Below are positions 37,989 through 48,126 of a stretch of DNA of 64,000 bases, in pieces (positions within the stretch are counted from its first letter, which is position 1; every line of letters starts with the position of its first letter). The DNA comes from an uncultured Blastocatellia bacterium. GTDB lineage: Bacteria; Acidobacteriota; Blastocatellia; Pyrinomonadales; Pyrinomonadaceae. The notes beneath the pieces were generated by a model. That model worked only from the letters and a program-made list of their open reading frames with translations, made no database searches and was not told the origin of the DNA. Location of the stretch: NCBI GenBank assembly GCA_946480785.1, contig CAMLLD010000018.1:10313-74312 (forward strand), written 5' to 3'. Both the position numbers and the translations under genes were made by a program.

Positions 37989-38801
37989 TTATTGTTTTGG
38001 TTCGACGCGTTTTAGTTGAGCGGTGCCGCGTCCGTCCTTGAGGGTGGCGCCGGTGATTTTTCCTGCTTCGCTGTTGAAGGCGATCGTGGCTCCGGAAAAG
38101 GCGATCGGTCGGAATGTCGTTTTGTCGAGGGCCATTAACTGGTAGGCGTCGCGACCGAAAGTGGCGAAGAGTTTTCCATCTTTCACACTAACCGTAATCT
38201 CCGGTCCCGGATCTCCGCGATAGGTAGCGGCGTAAGTTTGCAGCGTTGCTGCGTCGATCTCCATCGGCGGCTGCGCTCCGGCTTTCTTCAACATCTCGGT
38301 GATCGCCGCATTCTTTTCATCGCTGCTGGACAAAGCCAGCGCGGCAGTGAGTGCTTGCGGTGTGGCGCCCCCGCTGTCGAGCGCGACCTTCACCAGATCG
38401 GGATTGCTCTCGCTCACGCCCGTGCTCAACACGTCGTCAACGTCTGCATTGTCCTTTTGCAGCAGTAGCTTCACGACGTCAATGTGCTTGTTGCCGAGCG
38501 CCCACGTCATCGCCGTCGCGCCGTAGAACGTGTCTTTCACTTTCACGTCCGCGCCACGGTCCAACAGCAACTTCGCGACGTCTACATAACCACGTTCCGC
38601 GGCTTTGAAAAGCGCAGTCGTGCCGTAGCGAAACTTCGCATTGACGTCGGCGCCGTGATCCAACGCTGCTGTCGCTGCGGCAACGTCGCCTTTACGCACC
38701 GCCTCGAAGAGCTGGTCATTCAATTCCTGTTTTGAATTCGTCGTTGTTTGCAGCGGTAGCAACACCGCGAGCGACAAGAGTAGGATCTTCGGGAGCAACA
38801 T
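37989..38801 (-). CDS. Exported ankyrin-repeat protein with DUF3471-like tail
   Basis: A 270-aa protein with a signal peptide (about 1-18). Four ankyrin units follow (about 30-155: LFEAVRKGDVAAATAALDHGADVN, GTTALFKAAERGYVDVAKLLLDRGADV, GATAMTWALGNKHIDVVKLLLQ, and a shorter one). The C-terminal part (about 185-268) is beta-rich with YRGDPGPEITVSVKDGKLFA, similar to the DUF3471-like lipocalin-type tails of class-C beta-lactamase homologues. The product probably mediates protein contacts in the periplasm. It lies 13 bases upstream of the PQQ pair (minus strand), so it may be the first gene of that transcript. Confidence 0.88.
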   Translation of the reverse strand: MLLPKILLLSLAVLLPLQTTTNSKQELNDQLFEAVRKGDVAAATAALDHGADVNAKFRYGTTALFKAAERGYVDVAKLLLDRGADVKVKDTFYGATAMTWALGNKHIDVVKLLLQKDNADVDDVLSTGVSESNPDLVKVALDSGGATPQALTAALALSSSDEKNAAITEMLKKAGAQPPMEIDAATLQTYAATYRGDPGPEITVSVKDGKLFATFGRDAYQLMALDKTTFRPIAFSGATIAFNSEAGKITGATLKDGRGTAQLKRVEPKQ

Positions 38802-38979
38802 GGTTTCTCCTGTCTGACAAGATCAACAAAACTAAGCAACGCCAGATTAACGGATGAGGCGGAACCTGTTAGAATCACCGGAAAAAAATGTAACGCAGCA
38901 ACGTGAGCTAACGTATTCTACATCGTCAGGGTTTCAAGCGAAACTTAGTTCATCCTAATTCCGTAGCGGGTCTCCTAAA

Positions 38980-41166
38980 ATGATCAACTTCATCTCCATT
39001 TATTTGAACGTCTGTCTTGCATTCGCAGTTGTCGTCGCGGGTGATTGGGCCGATTGGCGCGGACCAGCGCGCGACGGCGTCTCCACTGAAAAGAACCTGC
39101 CGGAGAAGTGGTCCCCAACCGGCGAGAACCTCGCGTGGAAAGTTCCCTACGGTGCACGCTCGGCGCCGATCGTCATGGGCGATCGCGTCTACCTGCAAAA
39201 CATCGCCGGCCAGGGCGAGACCGAGCAGGAACGCGTCATGTGCTTCAACGCCGATACCGGAAAGCTGCTGTGGGAACATCGCTTCAATGTCTACCTCAGC
39301 GACGTGCCGCCGCATCGCGTTGGTTGGGCCTCGCCGGTCGGCGATCCGGCCACGGGAAATGTTTACGTGTTTGGCGTGGGCGGCAATCTCATCGGGCTGA
39401 ATCGCGACGGCAAGGTGCTGTGGGAACGTTCGCTCGGTGAAGATTTTGGCCTGCTCACGACACACGGCGGACGCACCGTCTCACCAATCATCGACGGCGA
39501 TCTCGTGATCATCAGCGCGGTGACTTTTCAGTGGGGCCAGCACGGACGCGGCGCGCATCGCTTCCTGGCGTTCGACAAGAAGACTGGTGAGACAGTCTAC
39601 GTGAGTGCGCCCGGTGGCCGTCCTTATGACACGACTTACGCGCCGCCGGTTATCGCGGACATCAATGGCACCCGCTTGTTGATTGAAGGGTCGGCCGACG
39701 GGTTCGTTCACGCCATCAAACCCCAAACCGGTGAACCGGTTTGGAAAATCGAGATCAGTAAACGTGGTCTGAACACGGGCATTGTCGTTAAAGGAACAAC
39801 TGCGATCCTCACGCACAGCGAAGAGAACCTGGATTCGAGCGAGATGGGCAAGATGCTCGCCGTCGACGCGACTGCGAAAGGTGAAATCAAGAAGGAGCAG
39901 ATCAAATGGGCCACGTACGGTTGGCAGGGCGGCTTCTCTTCGCCCGTCATCGACGGCGACCGGTTGTACCAGATCGACAACGGCGCAAACCTTGCCGCGT
40001 TTGACGTTAACAATGGCAAGCAACTGTGGCTGAAAACTCTCGGCACAATTCAAAAGGCCTCGCCCGTGTTTGCGGATGGCAAGCTTTACGTCGGCACTGA
40101 GAGTGGCAAGTTCTATATTCTCAGGCCAAGCGCGACCGGGGTCGACGTTCTCAGCGAAGTGCAACTCGGCACCGAGGCCGTACCCGATCCCGTCATCGGC
40201 TCCGCCGCAGTTTCGAATGGGCGCGTTTACTTCGCCAGCATGTCTACGCTGTACTGCATCGGCAAGAAGCACGCCACCTCGTCGCAACACGCAACTGCCG
40301 CGACGGCGCCAGCCATACAGCCGAGTCAAAACCCGCCGACGTGGGTGCAAGTCGTGCCGACAGAATTGATCTTGAAACCCGGCGAGAAAGTGAACTTCCG
40401 CGCGCGCTTATTCGACGCGCAAGGAAATTTCATTCGTGAAGAACCGGCGGCTGAATGGTCGCTCGACCAGTTGAAAGGTACGATCGCCAATGGCAGTTTC
40501 ACCGTCGCCAGCGATGCCGGTAACGAGGCCGGCATGGTGAAAGCGAAAGTCGGAGACATTACCGGTGCCGCGAGTGTGCGCGTGTTTCCGCCGTTACCGT
40601 GGAGTGAAAACTTTGATACCTTCGCACCGAACTCAGCGCCACCGAACTGGGTCAGCATGACGATGAAATTCGCCGTGCGCGATCAGAACGGCAACAAGGT
40701 GCTCGCGAAGTTAACTGAAGGTTCGTCGCTGTTGAGCCGCTCTCGCGCTTATATCGGACCGTCCGACTGGTCCAATTACACCGTTGAAAGCGACGTTTCC
40801 GCCACGCAGAAGCGACGACAACAAGGCGACGTCGGCGTCATCGCGCAGCGATACGTGCTGACGCTTTACGGCAACAGTCAGATGCTGCACATAGAACCGT
40901 GGCAACCTGAGATCAAACGCACGGTTTCAGTTCCGTTCGCGTGGAAACCCGATACGTGGTATCGCATGAAGCTCGAAGTGCAAAATCTTCCGGACGGCAA
41001 GACGCGCGCGCGCGGAAAAGTTTGGCCCGTGGGCGAAGCGGAACCCGCCGCCTGGACCATCGAACGCATCGATCCGATTCCCAACCGCCAGGGAGCGCCT
41101 GGCATTTTCGGCAACGGCCTCGCCGAACTCTACTTTGACAACATAAAGGTGTACGCCAACAAATGA
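38980..41166 (+). CDS. PQQ-like propeller fused to Ig-like and jelly-roll domains
   Basis: A 728-aa exported protein. A signal sequence (about 1-19) precedes DWADWRGPARDGVSTEKNLP and the propeller (to about 430; blades NADTGKLLWE, NRDGKVLWER, KPQTGEPVWK, DVNNGKQLWL). A Ser/Thr/Ala/Gln-rich linker (about 432-450) leads to an Ig-like (BIG-type) domain (about 455-525, VVPTELILKPGEKVNFRARL), then a jelly-roll lectin/DUF1080-like domain (about 535-728, opener LPWSENFDTFAPNSAPPNW, end YFDNIKVYANK). The added domains suggest carbohydrate or surface binding. The stop overlaps the next PQQ gene by ATGA. No ribosome binding site is apparent. Confidence 0.92.
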   Translation: MINFISIYLNVCLAFAVVVAGDWADWRGPARDGVSTEKNLPEKWSPTGENLAWKVPYGARSAPIVMGDRVYLQNIAGQGETEQERVMCFNADTGKLLWEHRFNVYLSDVPPHRVGWASPVGDPATGNVYVFGVGGNLIGLNRDGKVLWERSLGEDFGLLTTHGGRTVSPIIDGDLVIISAVTFQWGQHGRGAHRFLAFDKKTGETVYVSAPGGRPYDTTYAPPVIADINGTRLLIEGSADGFVHAIKPQTGEPVWKIEISKRGLNTGIVVKGTTAILTHSEENLDSSEMGKMLAVDATAKGEIKKEQIKWATYGWQGGFSSPVIDGDRLYQIDNGANLAAFDVNNGKQLWLKTLGTIQKASPVFADGKLYVGTESGKFYILRPSATGVDVLSEVQLGTEAVPDPVIGSAAVSNGRVYFASMSTLYCIGKKHATSSQHATAATAPAIQPSQNPPTWVQVVPTELILKPGEKVNFRARLFDAQGNFIREEPAAEWSLDQLKGTIANGSFTVASDAGNEAGMVKAKVGDITGAASVRVFPPLPWSENFDTFAPNSAPPNWVSMTMKFAVRDQNGNKVLAKLTEGSSLLSRSRAYIGPSDWSNYTVESDVSATQKRRQQGDVGVIAQRYVLTLYGNSQMLHIEPWQPEIKRTVSVPFAWKPDTWYRMKLEVQNLPDGKTRARGKVWPVGEAEPAAWTIERIDPIPNRQGAPGIFGNGLAELYFDNIKVYANK

Positions 41167-42632
41167 GAGTTAAAAATCTATTCGCCATAATCGTCCCGAT
41201 TCTCTGCGCCGGCATTTTCTTTTTCGCGCCCGCCACTTCCGCCTCCGATCCCGGCACCGGCGACTGGCCCATGTGGGGCGGCACCCCCGACCGTAACATG
41301 GTCTCCAACATGAAGGGCCTGCCAACAACCTGGGATGTGAAAACGAAGAAGAACGTAAAGTGGGTGGCCCAACTCGGTTCGCAAACCTTCGGCAATGTTG
41401 TCGTGTCTGGTGGGATGGTTTTCATCGGCACCAACAACGAAGGACTGCGCGACCCGAAAGTCACCGGCGACAAAGGCGTGCTGATGGCCTTTCGCGAATC
41501 TGACGGCCAGTTTATGTGGCAGATGGTCCACGACAAACTCGCCACCGGCCGCGTCAACGACTGGCCGTATCAGGGCATCGCGTCGTCGCCGCTCGTCGAA
41601 GGCAATCGCGTTTACTACGTCTCGAATCGCGCGGAGTTGATGTGTCTCGACACGCAGGGCTTTCACGATGGGAAGAACGACGGCGTGCAGGATGAAGTGC
41701 GCACTGGTCCAAACGACGGTGACGTGATTTGGCGGTTCGACATGATGGACGAAGTCGGTTCACTGCCGCACAATCTCGCGAACTCTTCGCCCGTCATGTA
41801 CGGCGATTTGATCTTCGTCAGCACTTCCAACGGCCAGGACGAAAGTCACGTCAACATTCCTTCGCCAAAAGCGCCCGCGATCATCGCCGTCAACAAGAAC
41901 ACCGGCAAACTTGTTTGGGAAGACAACTCGGTCGGCGATCGCATTCTGCACGGCCAGTGGTCGTCGCCGACTGTCGGCACGATCGGCGGCGTGCTTCAAC
42001 TCGTACACGGCCAGGGCGACGGTTGGATTCGCGGTTACGAAGCGCTCACTGGCAAGAAGCTTTGGGAGTTTGATACAAACCCGAAAGACTCCGTGTGGCC
42101 CAAGACGCGCAACGAGCTGATCAGCACGCCCGTCATTTACGAAGATCGCGTTTACATCTCGAACGGACAGGACCCCGAGCACGGTGAGGGCGTCGGTCAC
42201 ATGTACTGCATCGACGCGACGAAGCGCGGCGACATCACTAAGACCGGTCTCGTCTGGCACTACGACAAGATTCGTCGTTCCATTTCTACGCCCGCGATCA
42301 AAGACGGCATCGTCTATCAGGCAGACTTCAGCGGTTTTCTGCACGCGCTCGATGCGAAGACCGGCGAGGTCTACTGGACGCACGATCTGTTCGCCGCTGT
42401 TTGGGCTTCGCCGATGCTCGTCGACGGGAAGATTTATCTCGGCGACGAAGATGGCGACGTCGTGATCCTGGCTGAAGGCAAGACGAAGAAAGTGATCGGC
42501 GAGATCAATATGGGTAGCTCCGTCTACTCCTCCGCCGTGCCGGCGCATGGAACGTTGTTCATCTCGAATCGCAATCAGCTTTACGCCATTGCTGAGTCGG
42601 GCGGCGCAAAAACATCGACTGCGCGGAATTAA
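41163..42632 (+). CDS. PQQ-like beta-propeller repeat protein
   Basis: A 489-aa exported protein with a signal peptide (about 1-27, ending ATSAS). The opener is DWPMWGGTPDRNMVS, a variant in which the RGP of its paralogues is replaced by GGT. Blades include DTQGFHDGKNDG, NKNTGKLVWE, EALTGKKLWE and DAKTGEVYWT, and the last two show close WVAQLGS/NSSPVMYGD motifs. The longer loops distinguish it from the other paralogues. It is translationally coupled to the fused PQQ protein upstream and lies 6 bases before the alcohol dehydrogenase gene. Confidence 0.92.
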   Translation: MRVKNLFAIIVPILCAGIFFFAPATSASDPGTGDWPMWGGTPDRNMVSNMKGLPTTWDVKTKKNVKWVAQLGSQTFGNVVVSGGMVFIGTNNEGLRDPKVTGDKGVLMAFRESDGQFMWQMVHDKLATGRVNDWPYQGIASSPLVEGNRVYYVSNRAELMCLDTQGFHDGKNDGVQDEVRTGPNDGDVIWRFDMMDEVGSLPHNLANSSPVMYGDLIFVSTSNGQDESHVNIPSPKAPAIIAVNKNTGKLVWEDNSVGDRILHGQWSSPTVGTIGGVLQLVHGQGDGWIRGYEALTGKKLWEFDTNPKDSVWPKTRNELISTPVIYEDRVYISNGQDPEHGEGVGHMYCIDATKRGDITKTGLVWHYDKIRRSISTPAIKDGIVYQADFSGFLHALDAKTGEVYWTHDLFAAVWASPMLVDGKIYLGDEDGDVVILAEGKTKKVIGEINMGSSVYSSAVPAHGTLFISNRNQLYAIAESGGAKTSTARN

Positions 42633-42638
42633 CGTTCG

Positions 42639-43774
<1,136 letters not shown>

Positions 43775-43787
<13 letters not shown>

Positions 43788-44905
43788 GCAGACTAATCAA
43801 AGTTCGTTACTTGACTTGCTGTTTGGTGCTTCTTTGTGGTCTCTGGTCTGTTAACGCGCAGGACGCGCCCGCCGATAACTGGGCGCAGTTTCGCGGCAAC
43901 CCTTCGTTGACCGGCGTCTCTCAATCAAACGTTCCGTCGTCGCTGAAACCGGTGTGGACCTACGAAGCGGGCGACTCGATCGAGTCGTCTGCCGCAATCG
44001 TCGGCGGCACCGTGTTCGTCGGTTCGCAGAAAGGCGAGCTTGTCGCACTGAGTCTCGAAAACGGATCGGTCTACTGGAAATTCCCGACCGGCAATCCAAT
44101 CGGCGAATCGTCACCGGCATATAGCAACGGCGTCGTCTACATCGGCGATCTCGGCGGCTGGCTCAACGCCGTCAACGCGTCCGACGGCAAGAAACTGTGG
44201 GCTCACCACGCCAACGGCGAGATCAAATCGTCGCCGGTGGTCGTCGGCGATCGCGTCCTGATCGGATCGTACGACGAGTATCTCTACTGTCTCTCAGCAC
44301 GCAATGGCTCGGTGCTGTGGAAGTTCAAGACGAATGGGCCGGTGCACTCGACGCCGAGCATCGCGAACGGCATGGCGTTCATCGCCGGCTGCGACGAACT
44401 GTTTCGCGCGATTCGCATCGCCGACGGCAAAGAAGTTTTCAATGTTTCTTCGGGTGCGTACACCGGTGCTTCGCCGGCGTTGCGCGACGGCTCCGCGATT
44501 TACGGTACGTTTGATAATCAGGTGCTTGGGGTGAACCTGGCCCAACACAAGATCGCGTGGGTTTATGAGCACCCGGAGCGAAAGTTTCCTTTCTACTCAT
44601 CCGCGGCCGTCACGCCTTCGCGCATCGTCATCGGCGGACGCGACAAGATGGTCCATGGTCTGACACCGGCGGGCAAAGGTGTCTGGACCTTCGCGACGCG
44701 TTCGCGTGTCGAATCATCACCCGCCATCGCCGGCGGGCGAGTTTACGTCGGTTCGAACGACGGTCGCTTCTACGTTTTGAATCTCACCGACGGCGCGAAG
44801 CTTTGGGAGTTCGACGCGGGCGCCCCCCTCTCCGCCTCCCCCGCCATCGCAAACGGCCGCATCGTAATCGGCACCCAGGACGGCCGTCTTTATTGTTTTG
44901 GCTAG
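43775..44905 (+). CDS. PQQ-like/BamB-like beta-propeller protein
   Basis: A 376-aa protein starting at ATG 43775 inside the last codons of the alcohol dehydrogenase gene; GGAGG lies about 8 bases before. A basic N-terminus and hydrophobic segment (about 8-25, LTCCLVLLCGLWSVNAQ) form a signal peptide. The mature start NWAQFRGNPSLTGVSQS is closer to BamB-like propellers, with regular blades (SLENGSVYWKF, NASDGKKLWAH, SARNGSVLWKF, NLTDGAKLWEF). BamB is part of outer-membrane protein assembly, but bacteria with many propellers use them for several purposes, so that role is not assigned here. Confidence 0.9.
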
Positions 44906-44925
44906 TCAAACTGGCCGGGTCAACA

Positions 44926-44931
44926 AAGGAG
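44926..44931 (+). promoter_or_regulatory. Ribosome binding site of the alpha/beta hydrolase gene
   Basis: AAGGAG five bases before the ATG at 44937. It decides this start over in-frame codons overlapping the upstream gene. Confidence 0.75.
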
Positions 44932-44936
44932 AGATC

Positions 44937-45743
44937 ATGCCTAAGGTTAAAGCAAACGGCATAACTCTGAATTACGAACGGCAAGGCAGCGGTGAGCCGC
45001 TGATCCTGATTCCTTATCTCTCCGCCGACCATACGTGTTACGCCTTCCAAGTCGCCGAGTATGAGAAACACTTTACGTGCATCTCCATCGATCTGCGCGG
45101 AACTGGTGAAAGCGATAAGCCTCAGGGTGATTATTCGACCGAGTTGTATGCCAGTGATGTAGCGGCGCTCATGAACGCGTTAGGGATTGCGCGAGCGCAC
45201 ATTTCGGGCTTGTCGCTCGGGGGCGCAATCGGCATGTGGTTGGCCGCGAAACAGCCGGACAGGGTCAAGTCGCTGTCGGTTCATAGTGGTTGGACCAAAA
45301 GCGATCCCTACCTCGAGACGGTGGTGAAGTCGTGGCAGGTAATGGCTAAGGGTTTCGACAGCGTGCCGGACACGGTGGTCGAAGGAATCTTCCCGTGGTG
45401 CTTCACGCCGGAGCTGTACGCAACGAAGTTTGAGCTCATTCAATCGCTCGCTGCGTTCGTGCGTAGCCGGCCGCCGATGTCGGTGGACGGGTTCATGCAG
45501 CAGTCGAATGCTGTGCTGGCCCACGATGTTGAATCCCAACTCACGCGCATCATCGCGCCCACACAGATCACGTTCGGGCGCTATGACCAGGTAACGTCGG
45601 TTCGTTACGCCGAACGGCTACGCAACGGGATCAAGAACTCGGAATACTATGTCTTTGAAAGGGCTTCTCACGCGCCGATTTATGAGGTGACTGAGGAGTT
45701 CAACCAGAGGACGCTCGACTTCTTGCAGCGTCACAGCGGATAA
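44937..45743 (+). CDS. Alpha/beta hydrolase
   Basis: About 268 aa. The alpha/beta hydrolase triad is visible: nucleophile S93 in the elbow GLSLGG, Asp in FGRYDQVT and His in ERASHAPIYE. The oxyanion region LILIPYLSADHTCYAFQ and the DLRGTGESDKPQGDYS segment resemble 3-oxoadipate enol-lactonase (PcaD) and related esterases. No signal peptide, so cytoplasmic. It follows the BamB-like gene by 31 bases. The substrate cannot be named. Confidence 0.9.
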   Translation: MPKVKANGITLNYERQGSGEPLILIPYLSADHTCYAFQVAEYEKHFTCISIDLRGTGESDKPQGDYSTELYASDVAALMNALGIARAHISGLSLGGAIGMWLAAKQPDRVKSLSVHSGWTKSDPYLETVVKSWQVMAKGFDSVPDTVVEGIFPWCFTPELYATKFELIQSLAAFVRSRPPMSVDGFMQQSNAVLAHDVESQLTRIIAPTQITFGRYDQVTSVRYAERLRNGIKNSEYYVFERASHAPIYEVTEEFNQRTLDFLQRHSG

Positions 45744-45830
45744 GCCGTGCGTTCGCCCACCTTAAGACGCCTTACCGCATAGCGCGGCACGCCTCATCAA
45801 TATACGCCAAGCTCCTCGTCATGCGCAAAG

Positions 45831-45898
45831 CGCCTCGTCACATACGCGGCAAACGCCTCGTCACATACACGGCAAACGCCTCGTGCCCACACGCCAAA
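45831..45898. repeat. Tandem repeat, about 23-base unit, three copies
   Basis: CGCCTCGTCACATACGCGGC followed by AAA is repeated at 45831, 45854 and, more diverged, 45877. A further degenerate unit precedes it (about 45806). Confidence 0.65.
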
Positions 45899-45905
45899 GG
45901 CGTTG

Positions 45906-46065
45906 GCGAATTCGAGCCCAGGGTTCATACCCTGGGGACACCCAAAAAGAGCGATAACAACTCTGAAAGAGTTGGCTAACTCCTTCGGAGTTGAAAACGG
46001 TGTGTAGGGTTTTGTTTCCCAGGGTAGGAAACCCTGGGCTCGAATTTGCGAACTCCTTCGGAGTT
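45906..46065. repeat. Nested hairpin element
   Basis: Outer arms at 45906-45936 and 46018-46049 are inverted copies of about 31 bases (AATTCGAGCCCAGGGT core). Each arm is itself a hairpin: CCCAGGGT-tcat-ACCCTGGG (45917-45936) and CCCAGGGT-aggaa-ACCCTGGG. Inside are CAACTCT-gaa-AGAGTTG (45958-45974) and AACTCC-ttc-GGAGTT (45978-45992); the latter recurs at 46051-46065. The layout resembles interspersed palindromic (REP/BIME-like) sequences. It could end transcription from both convergent genes. Confidence 0.7.
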
Positions 46066-46075
46066 GCGCAAGAGT

Positions 46076-46195
46076 CGCCGAAGCAGGAGTTGCCGCAGCA
46101 ACAGACGCCGCAGCAACAGTCGCCGAAGCAAGAGTCACCGCAGCAGGAGTCGCCGAAGCAAGAGTCGTCGAAGCAAGAGTCGCCGAAGCAACAGG
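46076..46195. repeat. 15-base tandem repeat, eight units
   Basis: Units of the type CGCCGAAGCAAGAGT repeat eight times without gaps, with point variation (for example TGCCGCAGCAACAGA). It would encode repeated ESPKQ in one frame, but no start or stop pattern supports a gene. The regular unit invites copy-number variation between strains. Confidence 0.75.
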
Positions 46196-46216
46196 CCTTC
46201 GCAGTTCAGAACATCG

Positions 46217-47842
46217 TCATCGGCCTGCCTCAAAATACCTCGCCAACGTGGTGCGGGCGGGCTTTTGGGTGGCGAGGGAGACGAGCCACATCAATAACGC
46301 TGAGCCGATTACCATGGGCACGACCGGCATGAAACCCAAGACCGCTGTGCCGCCGGGCGTGCGCGTCAACACTTCAGTACCGCCCAACGACCACACAACC
46401 GTCGCTGGTCCAGGCGCGGGCGCGGGCACGATCGCCTGAAACACGGCGACCGCAACCACCGTCAACGCGGTCCACATCGTCACCGCCAACGCGCCCCACT
46501 TCGTACTTCCCTTCCAGAACAACGCCGCCACCAGCAACGGCGACAACGCCGCGTACCCCGAAAAGGCATACTGAATCGCGAGCTCGAAGATCGTTTCCGG
46601 CGCGCGCAACGCCACCGCATACGCGACCAGCGTGATGATGATGATGAACAAGCGTCCGGTTTGCACTTGCACCGCTTCACCGAAGCGGCGCTTCCCGCCG
46701 TAGAAGGCGAACACGTCCTCCGTAAACATCGTCGAGAGCGCGAGGATCTGCGAGTCGCTGGCCATCACCGCAGCCATGATGCCCGCGCCGAGCAGTCCCG
46801 CCAGCCACAGCGGCGCGTATCGTTGCAACAGCAACATGATCACGTCGTCAGCGCCCGACTCTTCGCGCAACTCGTCGCGTTGCTCGGGCTGCATGTTCTT
46901 GCCCTGCGTCGCCAACACGCGGCGTGCTTCCTGTTTCGCCTTGATCTGCGGCACGTCGCCCACGCGATTCGCCATCACTCCGAGAAACACACATGGCGCC
47001 CAGATCGCGAGGATGCACAGCGGATAGAAGATCACCGTCTTCTTAAACTGGTTCATCTTCTGCGCCGTCAGGCAGAAGATCAGTATGTGGGGAAACGCGA
47101 TCGCCGAGAGCGGAATAAACGTGTAACTGAAAAAGTAGTAAGGCGAGATGCGTTCGCGCGTCAGCAGGTACCCTAGCGGCGAGCTCTGCATCGCATGCGC
47201 CGCGGCGCTGAAGCCGCCCATGCCAAAGCCGATCACGAGCAGCGCCGCCGCACCGAAGCAAAGAAACAGCACCGTCTGAAACGTGTTCACCCACGCCGTA
47301 CCGCGCATGCCGCCGAAGAACACATAACCCATCACGACCAGCGCCACGATCGCGCCGCCAAACCAGTAAGGCACGCGGCCGCCGCTGATCGTGTAGAGCG
47401 TCGTGCCGCCGCCCATGATGCCGATGATGATGTAAGGCACGAGCAGCACCGACTGCATCACGAAGATCGCCGTACCGATGTGGCTGCACTCCCAACGATC
47501 GCGAAACATCTGCACCGGCGTCATGAAGCCGTATTTCTTGCCCAGCGCCCACACACGTGTGCCGATCAAAAAGATCGTCAACGGAATCACGAGTGCCGAC
47601 GACGAAGCCATCAAGCCAAACGTGACGATGCCGTTGTTGAACGCGTGTCCCGACGAACCGAGAATCGCGAACGCCGTCATGTTCGTGCCGAATAGTGAGA
47701 ACAGAAAGACGAATGGACCAAGCGAGCGGCTGGCAAGAAAATAGTCTTCCGCTTTCTCACGCCCCGAAGAACGACGAAAAGCGAAGATGCCGATGTAGAG
47801 AACCGTCGCGAGATAAATGAAAACAACGATGGCGGGAATCAA
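46217..47842 (-). CDS. Sodium:solute symporter family permease
   Basis: A 541-aa inner-membrane transporter with about 13 hydrophobic segments. The N-terminus [21 protein letters not shown], the motif [18 protein letters not shown] and [20 protein letters not shown] fit the SSS family (Na+-coupled uptake of organic acids, sugars or amino acids). The substrate is not predictable. The TTG start overlaps the stop of the small upstream partner (TTGA at 47839-47842). A short acidic tail is absent, and the protein ends FEAGR. Confidence 0.9.
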   Translation of the reverse strand: MIPAIVVFIYLATVLYIGIFAFRRSSGREKAEDYFLASRSLGPFVFLFSLFGTNMTAFAILGSSGHAFNNGIVTFGLMASSSALVIPLTIFLIGTRVWALGKKYGFMTPVQMFRDRWECSHIGTAIFVMQSVLLVPYIIIGIMGGGTTLYTISGGRVPYWFGGAIVALVVMGYVFFGGMRGTAWVNTFQTVLFLCFGAAALLVIGFGMGGFSAAAHAMQSSPLGYLLTRERISPYYFFSYTFIPLSAIAFPHILIFCLTAQKMNQFKKTVIFYPLCILAIWAPCVFLGVMANRVGDVPQIKAKQEARRVLATQGKNMQPEQRDELREESGADDVIMLLLQRYAPLWLAGLLGAGIMAAVMASDSQILALSTMFTEDVFAFYGGKRRFGEAVQVQTGRLFIIIITLVAYAVALRAPETIFELAIQYAFSGYAALSPLLVAALFWKGSTKWGALAVTMWTALTVVAVAVFQAIVPAPAPGPATVVWSLGGTEVLTRTPGGTAVLGFMPVVPMVIGSALLMWLVSLATQKPARTTLARYFEAGR

Positions 47843-48072
47843 GCAGCGTCCTCCCCGGACTGCGTTTCTTCAACTTCGCGTTCGAGGTGAGAAGGCCAGG
47901 CGTAGGTGACGAGCAACCACATCAGCAGCGCTGCGGCAATCGAAAACACTGCGTGGTAAAAGAGACCGATGGGAATGAAATCGAAAACCAGATACGAACT
48001 CCGCCAGAACCAGATGTCCTGATGAAGTATGTAGAGGGCAGCGACCGCAACAACAAGCAGGATGCTCTTCAT
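47839..48072 (-). CDS. Small DUF3311-like membrane protein
   Basis: A 77-aa protein with two hydrophobic helices (about 3-20 and 33-58) and an acidic C-terminus. The order, size and the sequence [24 protein letters not shown] resemble DUF3311 proteins that are encoded directly before SSS-family symporters, as here (TTGA overlap). It may be a subunit or assembly factor of the symporter. Confidence 0.82.
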   Translation of the reverse strand: MKSILLVVAVAALYILHQDIWFWRSSYLVFDFIPIGLFYHAVFSIAAALLMWLLVTYAWPSHLEREVEETQSGEDAA

Positions 48073-48126
48073 GTTGAGTGGTCGCTGACCCTAACAAAGC
48101 GGTTGGACCGTGTCAAGGCGTTTTAT

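Larger units (their letters stand above)
45744..46216. other. Repeat-rich convergent intergenic region, no gene
   Basis: Between two converging genes. Two short openings (45797-46138 minus and 45991-46332 plus) exist but are made of repeats and are not credible genes. It holds a 23-base tandem repeat, nested hairpins and a 15-base tandem repeat, listed separately. Confidence 0.7.

Noticed and set aside
45831..46195. Tandem repeats resembling a CRISPR array
   Set aside because: Units are contiguous with no spacers, 15 or 23 bases long, and no cas genes are present.
45797..46332. Two short opposing open frames (45797-46138 minus, 45991-46332 plus)
   Set aside because: Both are translations of tandem and inverted repeats and lack ribosome binding sites.
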